Numbered from the stretch's first letter, positions 1 through 7,824 are shown. The stretch: 16,571 bases of DNA from Christensenella sp. UBA5394 (GCA_002409725.1 DHOI01000016.1:1958-18528), one strand, 5' to 3'. The notes: generated by a model from the sequence alone, not told the origin. Numbers and translations are program-made.

Positions 1-4
1 TGCT

Positions 5-316
5 TTATGGGTTTGTGCCCTCTTTCTGTTCCTTGAGCCGAGCGAGGGGGATCTTGTACCCATCCGCCCCGTAGACCAGGCATTTGTTTACCCGGGAAAT
101 GGTGGCGGTGGAAGCGCCGGTCTGCTCGGAGATGTCCGTATAGCGCTCCCCGTGATCCAGCATTTCCGCCACCTGAAAGCGCTGGGCCAGGGCCTGCGCC
201 TCGCCGATGGTGGCCACATCTTCGAAGAAGCGATACAATTCTTCACGGTCGCGCAGGGTCAGGAACGCATCGAAGAGCCGATCCATTGCCGGGGACGCCA
301 TCTTGCTTTGATACAT
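5..316 (-). CDS. yerC: YerC/YecD-family TrpR-like DNA-binding regulator
   Basis: A 103-residue protein that by family is a small cytoplasmic helix-turn-helix repressor related to TrpR; its ligand and targets are not known from the sequence. Seen: the N-terminus MYQSKM, the central stretch YRFFEDVATIGEAQALAQRF, and the helix-turn-helix segment with TGASTATISRVNKCL (about residues 66-80), all very typical of YerC. The start at 316 gives the family's usual N-terminus and has AAAGGCGG about 8 nt upstream. It is the last gene of the minus-strand ABC transporter operon, 44 bp after the ATPase stop. A perfect TATAAT (minus strand, 365-360) overlaps that stop codon but has no convincing -35 partner, so an extra internal promoter is only possible. 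The link to the transporter may mean it controls amino-acid uptake; that is inference. Confidence 0.9.
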   Translation of the reverse strand: MYQSKMASPAMDRLFDAFLTLRDREELYRFFEDVATIGEAQALAQRFQVAEMLDHGERYTDISEQTGASTATISRVNKCLVYGADGYKIPLARLKEQKEGTNP

Positions 317-360
317 GAAACGACCGCCTTTCTTGAACGCACATCGGTTTTTTAAGGATA

Positions 361-1155
361 TTATAACACAGCCTTGAGGAAGCTTTGCAGCCTTTCGCTC
401 TTGGGCGCGCCAAAAATTTCCTCCGGCGGGCCTTCCTCCGCGATCACGCCGCCGTCCATGAAGATGACGCGGCTGGAAACCTCGCGGGCAAAGCCCATCT
501 CATGGGTCACGATCACCATGGTTACATTGCGCTCCGCCAGGCGGCGGATGGCTTGAAGCACCTCGCCGGAAATCTCCGGATCCAGGGCGCTGGTCGGCTC
601 GTCGAAGCAGAGGATATCCGGGTTGAGGGCGAGGGCCCGGGCAATGGCAACCCGCTGCTGCTGGCCGCCGGAGAGCTGATGGGGATAGAAATCCAGCTTA
701 TCCGAAAGGCCCACCTGTTCGAGCAGGGCGAGGCCGTTTTCCTGGATTTGGGCCAGGATGCGGGTCTTATCCGCGCGGAAATCCGGCTGCTCCTTGGCCA
801 GAAGCTCGCTGGCCAGCGTCACATTTTGCAGGGCCGTATACTGGGGAAAGAGGTTGAAGGACTGGAAGACCAGCCCGAAATGCAACCGCTTTTTGCGGAT
901 GTCCGCCTCGCGCTGGGTGGCCGGATCCGCCGCGTCAAAGAGCAGCTCGCCCTTGACCGATATCTGTCCTTCGCTGGGCGTTTCGAGGAAGTTGAGGCAC
1001 CGCAGTAGCGTGGTTTTGCCGCTGCCCGAGGAGCCGATGATGGAGAGCACCTCGTTTTGCTCCAGCGAAAAGCTGATGCCCTTGATCACCTCGGTGGCGT
1101 CAAAGTCCTTTTTGAGATCGCGTACCTCCAGGATAGGCGCGTGGGAATTTAACAT
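361..1155 (-). CDS. Polar amino-acid ABC transporter, ATP-binding protein (GlnQ/HisP type)
   Basis: The cytoplasmic ATPase that powers amino-acid import through the permease encoded just upstream. All motifs of a working ABC ATPase are visible in its 264 residues: Walker A GSSGSGKT (41-48), Q-loop Gln at about 98 in [10 protein letters not shown], signature LSGGQQQR (161-168), Walker B ILCFDEP (181-187) and H-loop His218 in VTHEM. The FNLFP stretch after the Q-loop and the length are typical of the polar amino-acid uptake subfamily. An AGGAGG ribosome site sits 7 nt before the ATG and overlaps the permease stop codon, so the two genes are translationally close (10-bp gap). The substrate cannot be fixed from this subunit. 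Confidence 0.95.
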   Translation of the reverse strand: MLNSHAPILEVRDLKKDFDATEVIKGISFSLEQNEVLSIIGSSGSGKTTLLRCLNFLETPSEGQISVKGELLFDAADPATQREADIRKKRLHFGLVFQSFNLFPQYTALQNVTLASELLAKEQPDFRADKTRILAQIQENGLALLEQVGLSDKLDFYPHQLSGGQQQRVAIARALALNPDILCFDEPTSALDPEISGEVLQAIRRLAERNVTMVIVTHEMGFAREVSSRVIFMDGGVIAEEGPPEEIFGAPKSERLQSFLKAVL

Positions 1156-1165
1156 ATAATACCTC

Positions 1166-1813
1166 CTAAACCCGGAAATAGCCCAGCTTGCGCTCGGTAT
1201 AATTCAGCAGCAGCGTGAGCAGGCCACAGAAGATCAGATAGAACACCATGCTGTAAAACAGAGGCCAGATAAGGCCGTAGGTGGCGATATACTCGTTCGC
1301 GATCATGATCAGTTCCTTCACGGCGATCACGCGGGCAAGGGAGGTATCCTTGACCAGGGTGATGACCTCATTGCCTAGTGGCGGCACGATGCGCTTGACC
1401 ACCTGCAAGAGGATAACCTTGAAAAAGATTTGGTTCTTGGTCATGCCCAAAACCTGGCCCGCCTCATATTGGCCCTTGGGGATAGACTCGATGCCGCCTC
1501 TGAAGATTTCGGAAAAATAAGCCGCGTAGTTGATGACGAAGGCGGCCAGCACCGCCTCGGTGCGGCCCATGCTATCCAATCCCCAGAGCAGCCCCGGCCC
1601 GTAAAAAACCAGGATCACCTGCAGCATCAGCGGCGTGCTGCGGATGATCCACACAAAGGTTTTGGAGAGGTAGCGCAGGGGCCGAAAGCCGCTCATGGAA
1701 CAAAAGGCGATAACAAGGCCCAGCGGCAGTGCGCACACCAGGGTGATGAGGAAAATCTCCACGGTGAGCCCAAAGCCTTCAAGAAGGCGCAGCGTAACGG
1801 AAAGGAAGCTCAT
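1166..1813 (-). CDS. Polar amino-acid ABC transporter, permease (HisM/GlnP type)
   Basis: Inner-membrane channel subunit of the importer, 215 residues from the chosen start [11 protein letters not shown]. This start is preferred over an in-frame ATG 63 bp upstream because AGAGGT lies 5 nt before it, while the upstream extension is Arg/Ala-rich, runs through intergenic hairpins and has no ribosome site. Several hydrophobic segments are seen (first about residues 12-35). The cytoplasmic EAA loop that docks on the ATPase is present as [20 protein letters not shown], followed by [18 protein letters not shown], a stretch highly typical of the His/Glu/Gln family. It lies between the binding-protein gene (66 bp upstream) and the ATPase gene (10 bp downstream) in one operon. 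Confidence 0.93.
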   Translation of the reverse strand: MSFLSVTLRLLEGFGLTVEIFLITLVCALPLGLVIAFCSMSGFRPLRYLSKTFVWIIRSTPLMLQVILVFYGPGLLWGLDSMGRTEAVLAAFVINYAAYFSEIFRGGIESIPKGQYEAGQVLGMTKNQIFFKVILLQVVKRIVPPLGNEVITLVKDTSLARVIAVKELIMIANEYIATYGLIWPLFYSMVFYLIFCGLLTLLLNYTERKLGYFRV

Positions 1814-1836
1814 AAATACCTCTTTACGCAGCGATA

Positions 1837-1875
1837 GGGCGGCTGCAGGCCGCCCCAGGCTGCGCATCATGCGCA
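1837..1875 (-). promoter_or_regulatory. Twin hairpins between binding-protein and permease genes
   Basis: Two adjacent inverted repeats fill most of the 66-bp gap: a 7-bp GC stem (GGGCGGC / GCCGCCC, loop of 5, 1837-1855) and a 15-nt near-perfect palindrome TGCGCATCATGCGCA (1861-1875). There is no T-run on the minus strand, so a simple terminator is unlikely. In many ABC operons such intercistronic structures protect or partly terminate the message after the binding-protein gene, giving more binding protein than permease; that role here is inference. Confidence 0.5.
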
Positions 1876-1879
1876 ATGG

Positions 1880-2773
1880 TTATGATTGGTTGGAAAGCAG
1901 GCTGTCTGTAAGCTCATAGGTGGCGGCGATGGCATCCAGCGTGCCGTCCTCGGTCAGCTCGGCGATGATCTTGTTGGCCTCGGGGATGATATTGCTGCCC
2001 ACGCGGAAGCCGATGGCGTATTCTTCCACAGCCAGCTCCAGGTTGGGGACGATCATCAAATCGCTGTAATCGGTGCCTGTGCCCACCATGGCCTTGGCCA
2101 TTACGTAGTCGATCACGGCCGCGTCTGCGGTACCGGCCTTGACTTCCATCAGCGCGTCCGCCTGCTTGGGCATGGCTGTGTAGTTCGCCTTGGCGAGGTT
2201 CGCGTCGGCGGCGACGGCGGCTTCACCCGCGCTGCCGACCTCGGCTACGATGTCCGCATCTGCGAGGGCGGCGGTATCGGCGTATTCGGCGGCCTTGCTG
2301 GCCTTGATCACCACGACCTGCATGTTTTTGATGTAGCTGTCGCTAAAGCCGATGTTCTGCTTGCGCTCCTCGGTCACGGTGAGGCCGTTCCAGATGCAGT
2401 CGATGTTCTTGGCCGCCAGCTCGATCTCTTTGGTATCCCAGTTGATCTCGATGAATTCGGGGGTTACGCCCAGCTTCTCGCAGAGGGCCTTGGTGAATTC
2501 GGTCTCAAAGCCAACCAGCTCGCCGGCTTCGTTGTAATAATTCATAGGGGAAAAGATGGTGATGCCCACCTTGAGCTTGCCTGTGCCTTTGATATAGGCC
2601 AGGTCGTCCTCGGCTGCGGGCGCCTCAGCAGGCGCTTCGGCCGCGGTTTCGGCCGGGGCTTCGGCTGTGGCGGCGGGAGCCGTGGCCGAAGGGGCGGCAG
2701 CGGGCTGCGGGGCGCAGCCAAAGGCCACAACGGCCAGCATCAGCAGGGCAAGGATGAGTGAAAACTTCTTCAT
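1880..2773 (-). CDS. Polar amino-acid ABC transporter, substrate-binding lipoprotein
   Basis: Extracytoplasmic solute-binding protein of the SBP family 3 fold, 297 residues, that delivers an amino acid to the permease. Seen: a signal sequence MKKFSLILALLMLAVVAFGC with a lipobox ending at Cys20, so it is probably lipid-anchored. An Ala/Pro/Glu-rich linker of about 30 residues follows, then the binding domain beginning near LKVGITIFSPMNYYNEAGE. The segment DCIWNGLTVTEERKQNIGFS carries the Arg that in this family usually grips the ligand carboxylate. The strong ribosome site AAGGAG lies 7 nt upstream. It is the first gene of the operon SBP-permease-ATPase-yerC. The ligand (Glu, Gln, His, Cys or another) cannot be decided by eye. 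Confidence 0.95.
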   Translation of the reverse strand: MKKFSLILALLMLAVVAFGCAPQPAAAPSATAPAATAEAPAETAAEAPAEAPAAEDDLAYIKGTGKLKVGITIFSPMNYYNEAGELVGFETEFTKALCEKLGVTPEFIEINWDTKEIELAAKNIDCIWNGLTVTEERKQNIGFSDSYIKNMQVVVIKASKAAEYADTAALADADIVAEVGSAGEAAVAADANLAKANYTAMPKQADALMEVKAGTADAAVIDYVMAKAMVGTGTDYSDLMIVPNLELAVEEYAIGFRVGSNIIPEANKIIAELTEDGTLDAIAATYELTDSLLSNQS

Positions 2774-2815
2774 GATTATATCTCCTTAAATAATTAAATA
2801 TTGTGCCTTTCAAGG

Positions 2816-2830
2816 GGGTGTTCCACACCC
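2816..2830 (-). promoter_or_regulatory. Hairpin at the 5' end of the ABC operon transcript
   Basis: A 6-bp stem (GGGTGT / ACACCC) with a 3-nt loop lies a few bases after the predicted start of transcription of the minus-strand ABC operon. It may stabilise the 5' end of the message. The leader is too short for a known riboswitch class. Confidence 0.4.
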
Positions 2831-2839
2831 GATGGATAG

Positions 2840-2868
2840 ATGATACCACATCACTTCATCGAAGTAAA
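2840..2868 (-). promoter_or_regulatory. Promoter of the ABC transporter operon, with internal palindrome
   Basis: On the minus strand, TTTACT (2868-2863) and TATCAT (2845-2840) are spaced by 17 bp, a fair sigma-A-type promoter. The spacer overlaps a palindrome ACTTC-ATC-GAAGT (2853-2865), well placed as an operator. Which protein binds it is unknown; YerC from the same operon is one candidate (inference). Confidence 0.6.
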
Positions 2869-2898
2869 GTACTAAATTGAAAAAGTTCCAAAAAATTT

Positions 2899-2927
2899 TT
2901 GCCAAGGCCTCATTTTCATTGTATGAT
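2899..2927 (+). promoter_or_regulatory. Promoter of the DUF1015 gene
   Basis: TTGCCA (2899-2904) and TATGAT (2922-2927), each one base from consensus, are separated by 17 bp. A perfect TATAAT at 2929-2934 overlaps but has no -35 at proper spacing. The leader contains a small stem TTCCC/GGGAA closed by a GCGA tetraloop (2971-2984). Confidence 0.65.
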
Positions 2928-3017
2928 ATATAATAGAAAAAGCTGGGCAAGGCATACGCGCCCTGAATCCTTCCCGCGAGGGAACCATAAAATCATCAAC
3001 CAATGGGAGGCAAGCAT

Positions 3018-4352
3018 ATGACCAAATACGCAAACCAGATCGGCGTGAAGGTGCCGGAGCTGCTTTTGCCCTGCGCCAAGGTGGATATGTCCAGGTGGGC
3101 CGTGGTCGCCTGTGACCAGTATACCTCGCAGCCGGATTATTGGAACGAAACCGAACGCCTGGCCGGGGATGCGCCCAGTGCCCTGCGCATCATGCTGCCC
3201 GAGATCTACCTCGATAAGCCCGATGAAGCGGCCCGCATCGAAAGCATCAACGCGCACATGAGGCAATATATGCAGGAAGGCGTGCTGGAAAACAAGGGCG
3301 AGGGCTTCGCTTATGTGCGCCGCACCGTTGATGGCAAAACGCGCCAGGGCCTGATCGTGGCGCTCGATCTGGAAGCTTATGACTATTCCAAGGGCTCCAC
3401 TACCCTGATCCGGGCCACGGAGGGCACCATCGTGGAGCGCATCCCGCCCCGCCTGCGCATCCGTAAGGACGCGCCGCTGGAAATGCCCCACATCCTGGTG
3501 CTGATCGACGACCCGGGCCGTACCGTGATCGAACCCATCGGCAGCGCGCTTGAAAAGACGGCCAAGCTCTATGATTTCGACCTCATGCAAAAGGGTGGCC
3601 ACATCACGGGCTATTTGGTGAACGACCCAGGCCAGATTCAAAGCGTGATCGACGCCCTGGCTGCGCTGATCGAGCCGCAAGCCTACGCCAAGAAATACGG
3701 CACGGATCAGCCCCCACTGCTTTTCGCCATGGGCGACGGCAACCATTCTTTTGCCACGGCCAAGGCCAATTGGGAGCGCATTAAGGCCGAGGAAGGCCTC
3801 ACTGCACAGGACGAGCACCCGGCCCGCTACGCGTTGGTGGAGCTTGAGAACGTGCATGACGCAGGCATCATCTTCGAGCCCATTCACCGCGTGCTCTTCA
3901 ACGTGCCCGAGAATGCCATCTGCTGGTTGGAAGAAAAATTGGCAGCGCAAAACGGCGGCTGCGAAAAGCTTACGTTCGATTCCATGGAAGCGCTGCACGC
4001 GGCCCTGGCGGGCAAGCCCGGCCACGCGCTGCCCTGCGTTTCGCATTTCGGCATCGGCTGCCTCTATGTGCCGCATCCCGCGGCCCAGCTGGAGGTCGGC
4101 ACGCTGCAAAACGCGCTGGATGAACTCCTGAAGGCCTTCCCGGCCTGCTCCATCGATTATATCCACGGTGAGGACGTGGTGCATGAGCTGGGCGCGAAAC
4201 CCGGTAACCTAGGCTTTTTGCTGCCCCCCATGGATAAGAACGCCTTCTTCCGCACGGTCATCTTCGATGGCGCGCTCCCCCGCAAGACCTTTTCCATGGG
4301 CGAGGCCAACGAAAAGCGCTATTACCTCGAGTGCCGCTGCATCAGCCGCTGA
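3018..4352 (+). CDS. DUF1015-family protein of unknown function
   Basis: A soluble 444-residue protein with no signal peptide or membrane segment. It is recognised as the DUF1015 family by the N-terminal WAVVACDQYTSQPDYW and by GDGNHSFATAK (residues 239-249), the counterpart of the DGHHR-type motif found across the family. Conserved Asp, Asn and His in that motif suggest a catalytic or metal-binding site, but I know of no established biochemical function. The start at 3018 is chosen over an in-frame ATG at 3003 because GGGAGG lies 7 nt before it and overlaps the upstream ATG. It has its own promoter, is divergent from the ABC operon, and is followed by a long structured gap, so it is probably transcribed alone. 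Confidence 0.88.
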   Translation: MTKYANQIGVKVPELLLPCAKVDMSRWAVVACDQYTSQPDYWNETERLAGDAPSALRIMLPEIYLDKPDEAARIESINAHMRQYMQEGVLENKGEGFAYVRRTVDGKTRQGLIVALDLEAYDYSKGSTTLIRATEGTIVERIPPRLRIRKDAPLEMPHILVLIDDPGRTVIEPIGSALEKTAKLYDFDLMQKGGHITGYLVNDPGQIQSVIDALAALIEPQAYAKKYGTDQPPLLFAMGDGNHSFATAKANWERIKAEEGLTAQDEHPARYALVELENVHDAGIIFEPIHRVLFNVPENAICWLEEKLAAQNGGCEKLTFDSMEALHAALAGKPGHALPCVSHFGIGCLYVPHPAAQLEVGTLQNALDELLKAFPACSIDYIHGEDVVHELGAKPGNLGFLLPPMDKNAFFRTVIFDGALPRKTFSMGEANEKRYYLECRCISR

Positions 4353-4381
4353 AGGCGCGCCGCTCCCACCGCACATCCCTT

Positions 4382-4397
4382 GGGGGCCACGGCCCCC
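4382..4397 (+). terminator. Possible terminator hairpin after the DUF1015 gene
   Basis: GGGGGCC and GGCCCCC form a 7-bp GC stem 29 bp after the DUF1015 stop codon. Only a short TTTAAT follows after a few bases, so termination strength is doubtful. Confidence 0.35.
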
Positions 4398-4465
4398 GGA
4401 GGTTTAATCCGGCTTCGGCGGCGTGTACACTGAAACGGATGAAAGCCGCAATCTTTCGTTCTTCG

Positions 4466-4575
4466 CAGGGCTTGCTGGCCGTGCCGCCAGGCACAAGCAA
4501 GCCCTGAAACCTCAAAAAAGTGGCGCAGTCACTTTTTTGATAGACTAAGCGGCGGATGCGTTCAGTATCCGCCGC
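4466..4575 (+). repeat. Three-hairpin intergenic module, copy A
   Basis: Three inverted repeats follow one another in the 236-bp gap before the AEC carrier gene. First, a 10-bp stem CAGGGCTTGC / GCAAGCCCTG (4466-4506) encloses an inner GTGCC/GGCAC stem. Second, an 11-bp A/T-rich stem TCAAAAAAGTG / CACTTTTTTGA (4512-4540) has a 7-nt loop. Third, a 9-bp stem GCGGCGGAT / ATCCGCCGC (4549-4575) ends 13 nt before the carrier ATG. The second stem could end transcription in either direction. A gap at 9966-10063 has the same order of elements. It could be a terminator cluster, an RNA element or a dispersed repeat. Confidence 0.55.
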
Positions 4576-4588
4576 CCCTTATGTGATC

Positions 4589-5530
4589 ATGCAAACCTTT
4601 TTTAATTCCGTGTCCGCCGTGTTGGTGATCTTGCTGATGACGGCCACAGGGTATCTCCTGGGCCGCATCGGCTATATCCGCGCCGAGCACAAGGCCATGA
4701 TCACCAAGCTGGCGGTGAATGTGGCCCTGCCCTGCATGTGCCTAAGCAGCCTGACCAGGAATTTCACCCGCGCCTCTTTGGTGGAGGCGGGGACGCTGCT
4801 GTTGGTATCCGCGCTGGTGCAGCTGGTGGGCGTGCTCATCAGCACCGCCATCGCGCGCCTCTTGCGCCTGCCGCATAACCGGCGGGGGGTGTTCGTGGCC
4901 ATGGGGGCCTTTTCCAATTCCACCTTCATCGGCCTACCCATGTGCGTGGAGCTTTTCGGCGATGCCGCCGTGCCCTATGTGATGTGCTATTATCTAGTAA
5001 ATACCACGCTCTTTCAGCTTTTGGGCGCGGGCTTTATCGAAAGCTCGGGCCGCCCCAAGGGCGAAAAGACCGGCTTTTTCAAGCGTCTGAGCAGCCTGCT
5101 GGTCCGCCCGCCGATGCTGGCCATCCTCGCCGCCATGACCCTGATCTGGTTCGAGCTGCCGTTGCCCCGCGTGCTGCAAAGCTACACGCAGTATATCGGC
5201 GATATGGTAAGCCCCCTGGGCCTGCTTTACACGGGGTATATCATCTATGAGCACGGCCTTAGCAACCTGCGGCTGGAAAAGGGCTTTCCGGCCCTGCTGG
5301 CCCTGCGCTTTATCGCCGCCCCGGCCCTGTGCCTGCTTTTCTGCGCTCTACTGGGGGTTGAGGGCTTGGCCCGGGGCGTATTCACCGTGGAGGCAGCCAT
5401 GCCCACCATGACGCAGACCGTAGTGCTCAGCACCATGCTGGGCGCGGATGAGAATTACGCGGCCCAAGGTGCGGCCATTTCCGCCATCGCCTGCTTTGGT
5501 GTGGTGCCCATTTTGATGTTGATTGTATAA
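4589..5530 (+). CDS. AEC-family (auxin efflux carrier type) transporter
   Basis: Integral membrane carrier of 313 residues, close to the usual length of bacterial AEC transporters, which move organic acids such as malate and related anions. Seen: many hydrophobic segments over the whole length, the N-terminal helix VLVILLMTATGYLLGRIGYI, NVALPCMCLSSL (the helix break with Asn and Pro typical of this fold), GAFSNSTFIGLPM, and near the C-terminus VEAAMPTMTQTVVLSTMLGAD, a strongly conserved AEC region. The ATG at 4589 is preferred because it gives the normal family N-terminus; an upstream in-frame ATG at 4556 would place a hairpin inside the gene. No good ribosome site is seen, and the hairpin ends just 13 nt upstream, which may limit translation. 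Substrate unknown. It converges on queH with a 16-bp gap. Confidence 0.88.
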   Translation: MQTFFNSVSAVLVILLMTATGYLLGRIGYIRAEHKAMITKLAVNVALPCMCLSSLTRNFTRASLVEAGTLLLVSALVQLVGVLISTAIARLLRLPHNRRGVFVAMGAFSNSTFIGLPMCVELFGDAAVPYVMCYYLVNTTLFQLLGAGFIESSGRPKGEKTGFFKRLSSLLVRPPMLAILAAMTLIWFELPLPRVLQSYTQYIGDMVSPLGLLYTGYIIYEHGLSNLRLEKGFPALLALRFIAAPALCLLFCALLGVEGLARGVFTVEAAMPTMTQTVVLSTMLGADENYAAQGAAISAIACFGVVPILMLIV

Positions 5531-5546
5531 GTATAAGGGGAGCGCG

Positions 5547-6080
5547 TTAGCGTTTCGCTTTGATGTAACGCTCTTCTTCGCTGAAGATGCAGCCGCAGTA
5601 TTTTTGCATGTAAAGGCCCGCTTCACGGGCCTTTTGCTGGCCCTCGCGAAAACGGGGGCGGAAGTCCCGGTAAAGGAACTCCACGCCGTGGGCCTCCGCC
5701 GCCTTTTGCGCCTTGGCCTTTAAAAGCTCGTGGTTCTGATAGGGGCTGATGAGCAGGGTGGTGCTAAAGGAGGCAAAGCCCTCCGCCGCCGCATAAGCGG
5801 CCGCCGCGTTTAGCCGCAGGGCATAGCAGGCGGCGCAGCGCCTGTCGTAGGCGGGGATGGCGTCCAAAAAGGCGCGCAGGCCGTAATCGTCTTCTTCGGC
5901 CAGGGTTACGCCGATGTCTTTTAAATAGGCGCGGGCCGTATCCCTGCGGGCGCGGTACTCGGTGAAGGGGTGGATGTTGGGGTTATACCAAAAGGCCGTG
6001 GGCTCGACGCCTTCCTCCCGGAGCTGCTCGATACAGGCGATGGAGCAGGGCGCGCAGCACACATGCAGCAGCGTGTTCAT
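5547..6080 (-). CDS. queH: Epoxyqueuosine reductase QueH
   Basis: Cytoplasmic 177-residue enzyme that reduces epoxyqueuosine to queuosine in tRNA, the last step of queuosine synthesis; QueH replaces the unrelated QueG in many bacteria. Seen: the metal-ligand signature CCAPC (residues 8-12), a second Cys pair in YDRRCAACYALRL (Cys82 and Cys85), FWYNPNIHPFTEY near residue 30, and the C-terminal YCGCIFSEEERY, all hallmarks of the family (formerly DUF208). The start at 6080 has GGGAGG about 10 nt upstream; a longer in-frame start at 6122 would add residues not typical of QueH. No other queuosine genes are in the window. It lies downstream of putP but behind putP's terminator and appears to have its own promoter. 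Confidence 0.93.
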   Translation of the reverse strand: MNTLLHVCCAPCSIACIEQLREEGVEPTAFWYNPNIHPFTEYRARRDTARAYLKDIGVTLAEEDDYGLRAFLDAIPAYDRRCAACYALRLNAAAAYAAAEGFASFSTTLLISPYQNHELLKAKAQKAAEAHGVEFLYRDFRPRFREGQQKAREAGLYMQKYCGCIFSEEERYIKAKR

Positions 6081-6112
6081 AGCCGAATTGCCTCCCGTGT
6101 TTTGTCGTATCA

Positions 6113-6141
6113 AGTAAAGCACAGGGGCGCTTGAATGTCAA
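6113..6141 (-). promoter_or_regulatory. Likely queH promoter with -35 inside an inverted repeat
   Basis: On the minus strand a perfect TTGACA (6141-6136) is followed after 17 bp by a weak -10, TTTACT (6118-6113). The -35 lies in the 10-nt centre of a perfect 8-bp inverted repeat GGCGCTTG / CAAGCGCC (6126-6151), which could be an operator or a second terminator hairpin behind putP. Confidence 0.5.
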
Positions 6142-6153
6142 TGCAAGCGCCAC

Positions 6154-6184
6154 GCAAAAGGCGCGCACCCATGCGGATGCGCGC
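6154..6184 (-). terminator. Intrinsic terminator of putP
   Basis: Read on the minus strand, a 7-bp stem GCGCGCA / TGCGCGC with a 10-nt loop (6184-6161) is followed by CCTTTTG. It begins 27 bp after the putP stop codon. Confidence 0.65.
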
Positions 6185-6211
6185 TCTTGAAATGTTGCGA
6201 AGGAAACGTCG

Positions 6212-7783
6212 TTAATTGACCGCGCCGGCTTTTGCCCGCTCGAACTCGCGCTGGATCTCGGCGCTGGGCTCCGGGGTGAGCAGGGAGACTGCGAGGATGG
6301 CCAGGCAGCTGAGCATAAAGGCCGGGAACAGCTCGTAGATGCCAAACACGCCGCCAATGGGCTTGAGAAGCAGCTTCCACACAAAAACCATCGCGCCGCC
6401 GGTTACCATGCCAGCCACCGCGCCCGCGCGGGTGGTGCGCTTCCAGAAGAGGGAGAAGAGCATGATGGGGCCAAAGACCGCGCCAAAGCCGGCCCAGGCA
6501 AAGGAGACGATGGTGAAAATGACGCTGTTCTCATCCAGGGCGATGAACATGCCGATCACGGCGATGACGAGCAGCACGATGCGGCTCATCTGCATAACCT
6601 GCTTATCCGTGGCGTCCTTTTTAAGGATGCTCTTATAAACGTTGAGCGAGAAGGCGGAGGCGGCGATCAGCAGGTAGGAATCCGAGGAGCTGATGGTGGC
6701 CGCCAGGATGCCGGCCATCACCAGGCCCGCTATCAGCGGCGGCATGAGGTGCTGGGAGAGCACGATGAATACGTTCTCCGCGCCGCCGGCTGTGCTGAGG
6801 GCCTCATGGAAGGGGAAGAGGGCGCGGCCCACGATGCCGATGAGCACGGCGGAAAGCAGGGAGATGACCACCCACACCGTGGCGATGCGGCGGGCGCTCA
6901 CCAGATCTTCGGATTTACGAATGGCCATGAAGCGCAGCAAAACCTGCGGCATGCCGAAATAACCGAGGCCCCAGGACATGGTGGAGATGATGGTGAGCAA
7001 GCCGTAAGAACCCGCAGCGCCAAAGAGGGGCGCGCCGTTTGCCGCCTGCTGCACGCCCGAAGCATCCACCGTGGGGCTGGCGATGCCGAAGAAGGTGAAA
7101 AAGCCGGGGATGGCTTTGGCGTTTTCCACCACCGCGCCAAAGCCGCCCGCGGCCACGGAGCCGGCGATTAGCACGAGAGAGAGCGCAAAGATCATCACGA
7201 TGGCCTGGAGAAAATCGCTGGCGCTCTCCGCCAGGAAACCGCCCAGGAAGGTATAGATCACCACGAAAATGGCCCCGGCGATCATCATCGAGCGGTAGGA
7301 AAGGCCAAAGAGCGTGCTGAACAGCTTACCGCAGGTAACGAAGCAGCTGGCCGCGTATACCGTGAAGAAGATGAGGATGAACATGGCCGCGATGGTCATG
7401 ATAACCTTTTTCTTTTCGTGGAAGCGATTGGAGAAGAAATCCGGCACGGTGATGGCATCCCGGGCGATGAAGGAATAATGCCGAAGGCGCTTGGCCACGA
7501 TCAGCCAGTTGATATAGGTGCCCAGAGCCAGGCCGATGGCGGTCCACACGGCGTCGCTTAGGCCGCACCAATAGGCCACACCGGGCAGGCCCATCAGCAG
7601 CCAGCCGCTCATATCCGAAGCCTCGGCGCTCATAGCCGCCACCCATGGGCCCAGCGAACGGCCGCCAAGGAAGTAGTCCTCGCTGCTCTGGTTGGCTCGC
7701 TTGGCGAAATACAGGCCGATGCCGATGACCACGGCCATGTAGCCGATCATGGCGATTAGGGTCTGCAAGGTGTCGTGTGACAT
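6212..7783 (-). CDS. putP: Sodium/proline symporter (SSS family)
   Basis: Membrane carrier of 523 residues that by family couples Na+ entry to proline uptake, for nutrition or osmotic balance. Seen: about 13 hydrophobic segments, the N-terminal DYFLGGRSLGPWVAAMSAEA running into SDMSGWLLMGLPG (residues 36-68), nearly the same as PutP of E. coli and including Asp57, the counterpart of the Na+-site Asp55. GILAATISSSDSYLLIAAS further on matches the region with the Ser/Thr Na+ ligands. The start at 7783 has AAGGAGG 8-9 nt upstream; an in-frame extension to 7942 would run through the promoter and leader and is rejected. Single gene with its own promoter, leader hairpin and terminator. Another SSS substrate is possible but the PutP match is strong. 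Confidence 0.92.
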   Translation of the reverse strand: MSHDTLQTLIAMIGYMAVVIGIGLYFAKRANQSSEDYFLGGRSLGPWVAAMSAEASDMSGWLLMGLPGVAYWCGLSDAVWTAIGLALGTYINWLIVAKRLRHYSFIARDAITVPDFFSNRFHEKKKVIMTIAAMFILIFFTVYAASCFVTCGKLFSTLFGLSYRSMMIAGAIFVVIYTFLGGFLAESASDFLQAIVMIFALSLVLIAGSVAAGGFGAVVENAKAIPGFFTFFGIASPTVDASGVQQAANGAPLFGAAGSYGLLTIISTMSWGLGYFGMPQVLLRFMAIRKSEDLVSARRIATVWVVISLLSAVLIGIVGRALFPFHEALSTAGGAENVFIVLSQHLMPPLIAGLVMAGILAATISSSDSYLLIAASAFSLNVYKSILKKDATDKQVMQMSRIVLLVIAVIGMFIALDENSVIFTIVSFAWAGFGAVFGPIMLFSLFWKRTTRAGAVAGMVTGGAMVFVWKLLLKPIGGVFGIYELFPAFMLSCLAILAVSLLTPEPSAEIQREFERAKAGAVN

Positions 7784-7824
7784 GGTAGTACCCTCCTTAT
7801 GGATGTATGGATGAGAAACGGGTA

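Noticed and set aside
1886..2761. Open frame of 291 codons on the plus strand, rich in Gly and His
   Set aside because: It is the antisense shadow of the ABC transporter lipoprotein. The Gly-rich part mirrors that protein's Ala/Pro linker.
2929..2934. Perfect TATAAT as the -10 box of the DUF1015 promoter
   Set aside because: No -35 box lies 16-18 bp upstream. TATGAT at 2922-2927 pairs with TTGCCA at the ideal 17 bp.
2916..4184. Long open frame of 422 codons on the minus strand
   Set aside because: It is antisense to the well-supported DUF1015 gene, a common effect in GC-rich DNA. It has no family motif.
4353..4588. Known riboswitch before the AEC carrier
   Set aside because: The conserved cores I know (TPP, SAM, FMN, cobalamin, glycine, lysine, c-di-GMP) were not found; the gap shows only simple stems.
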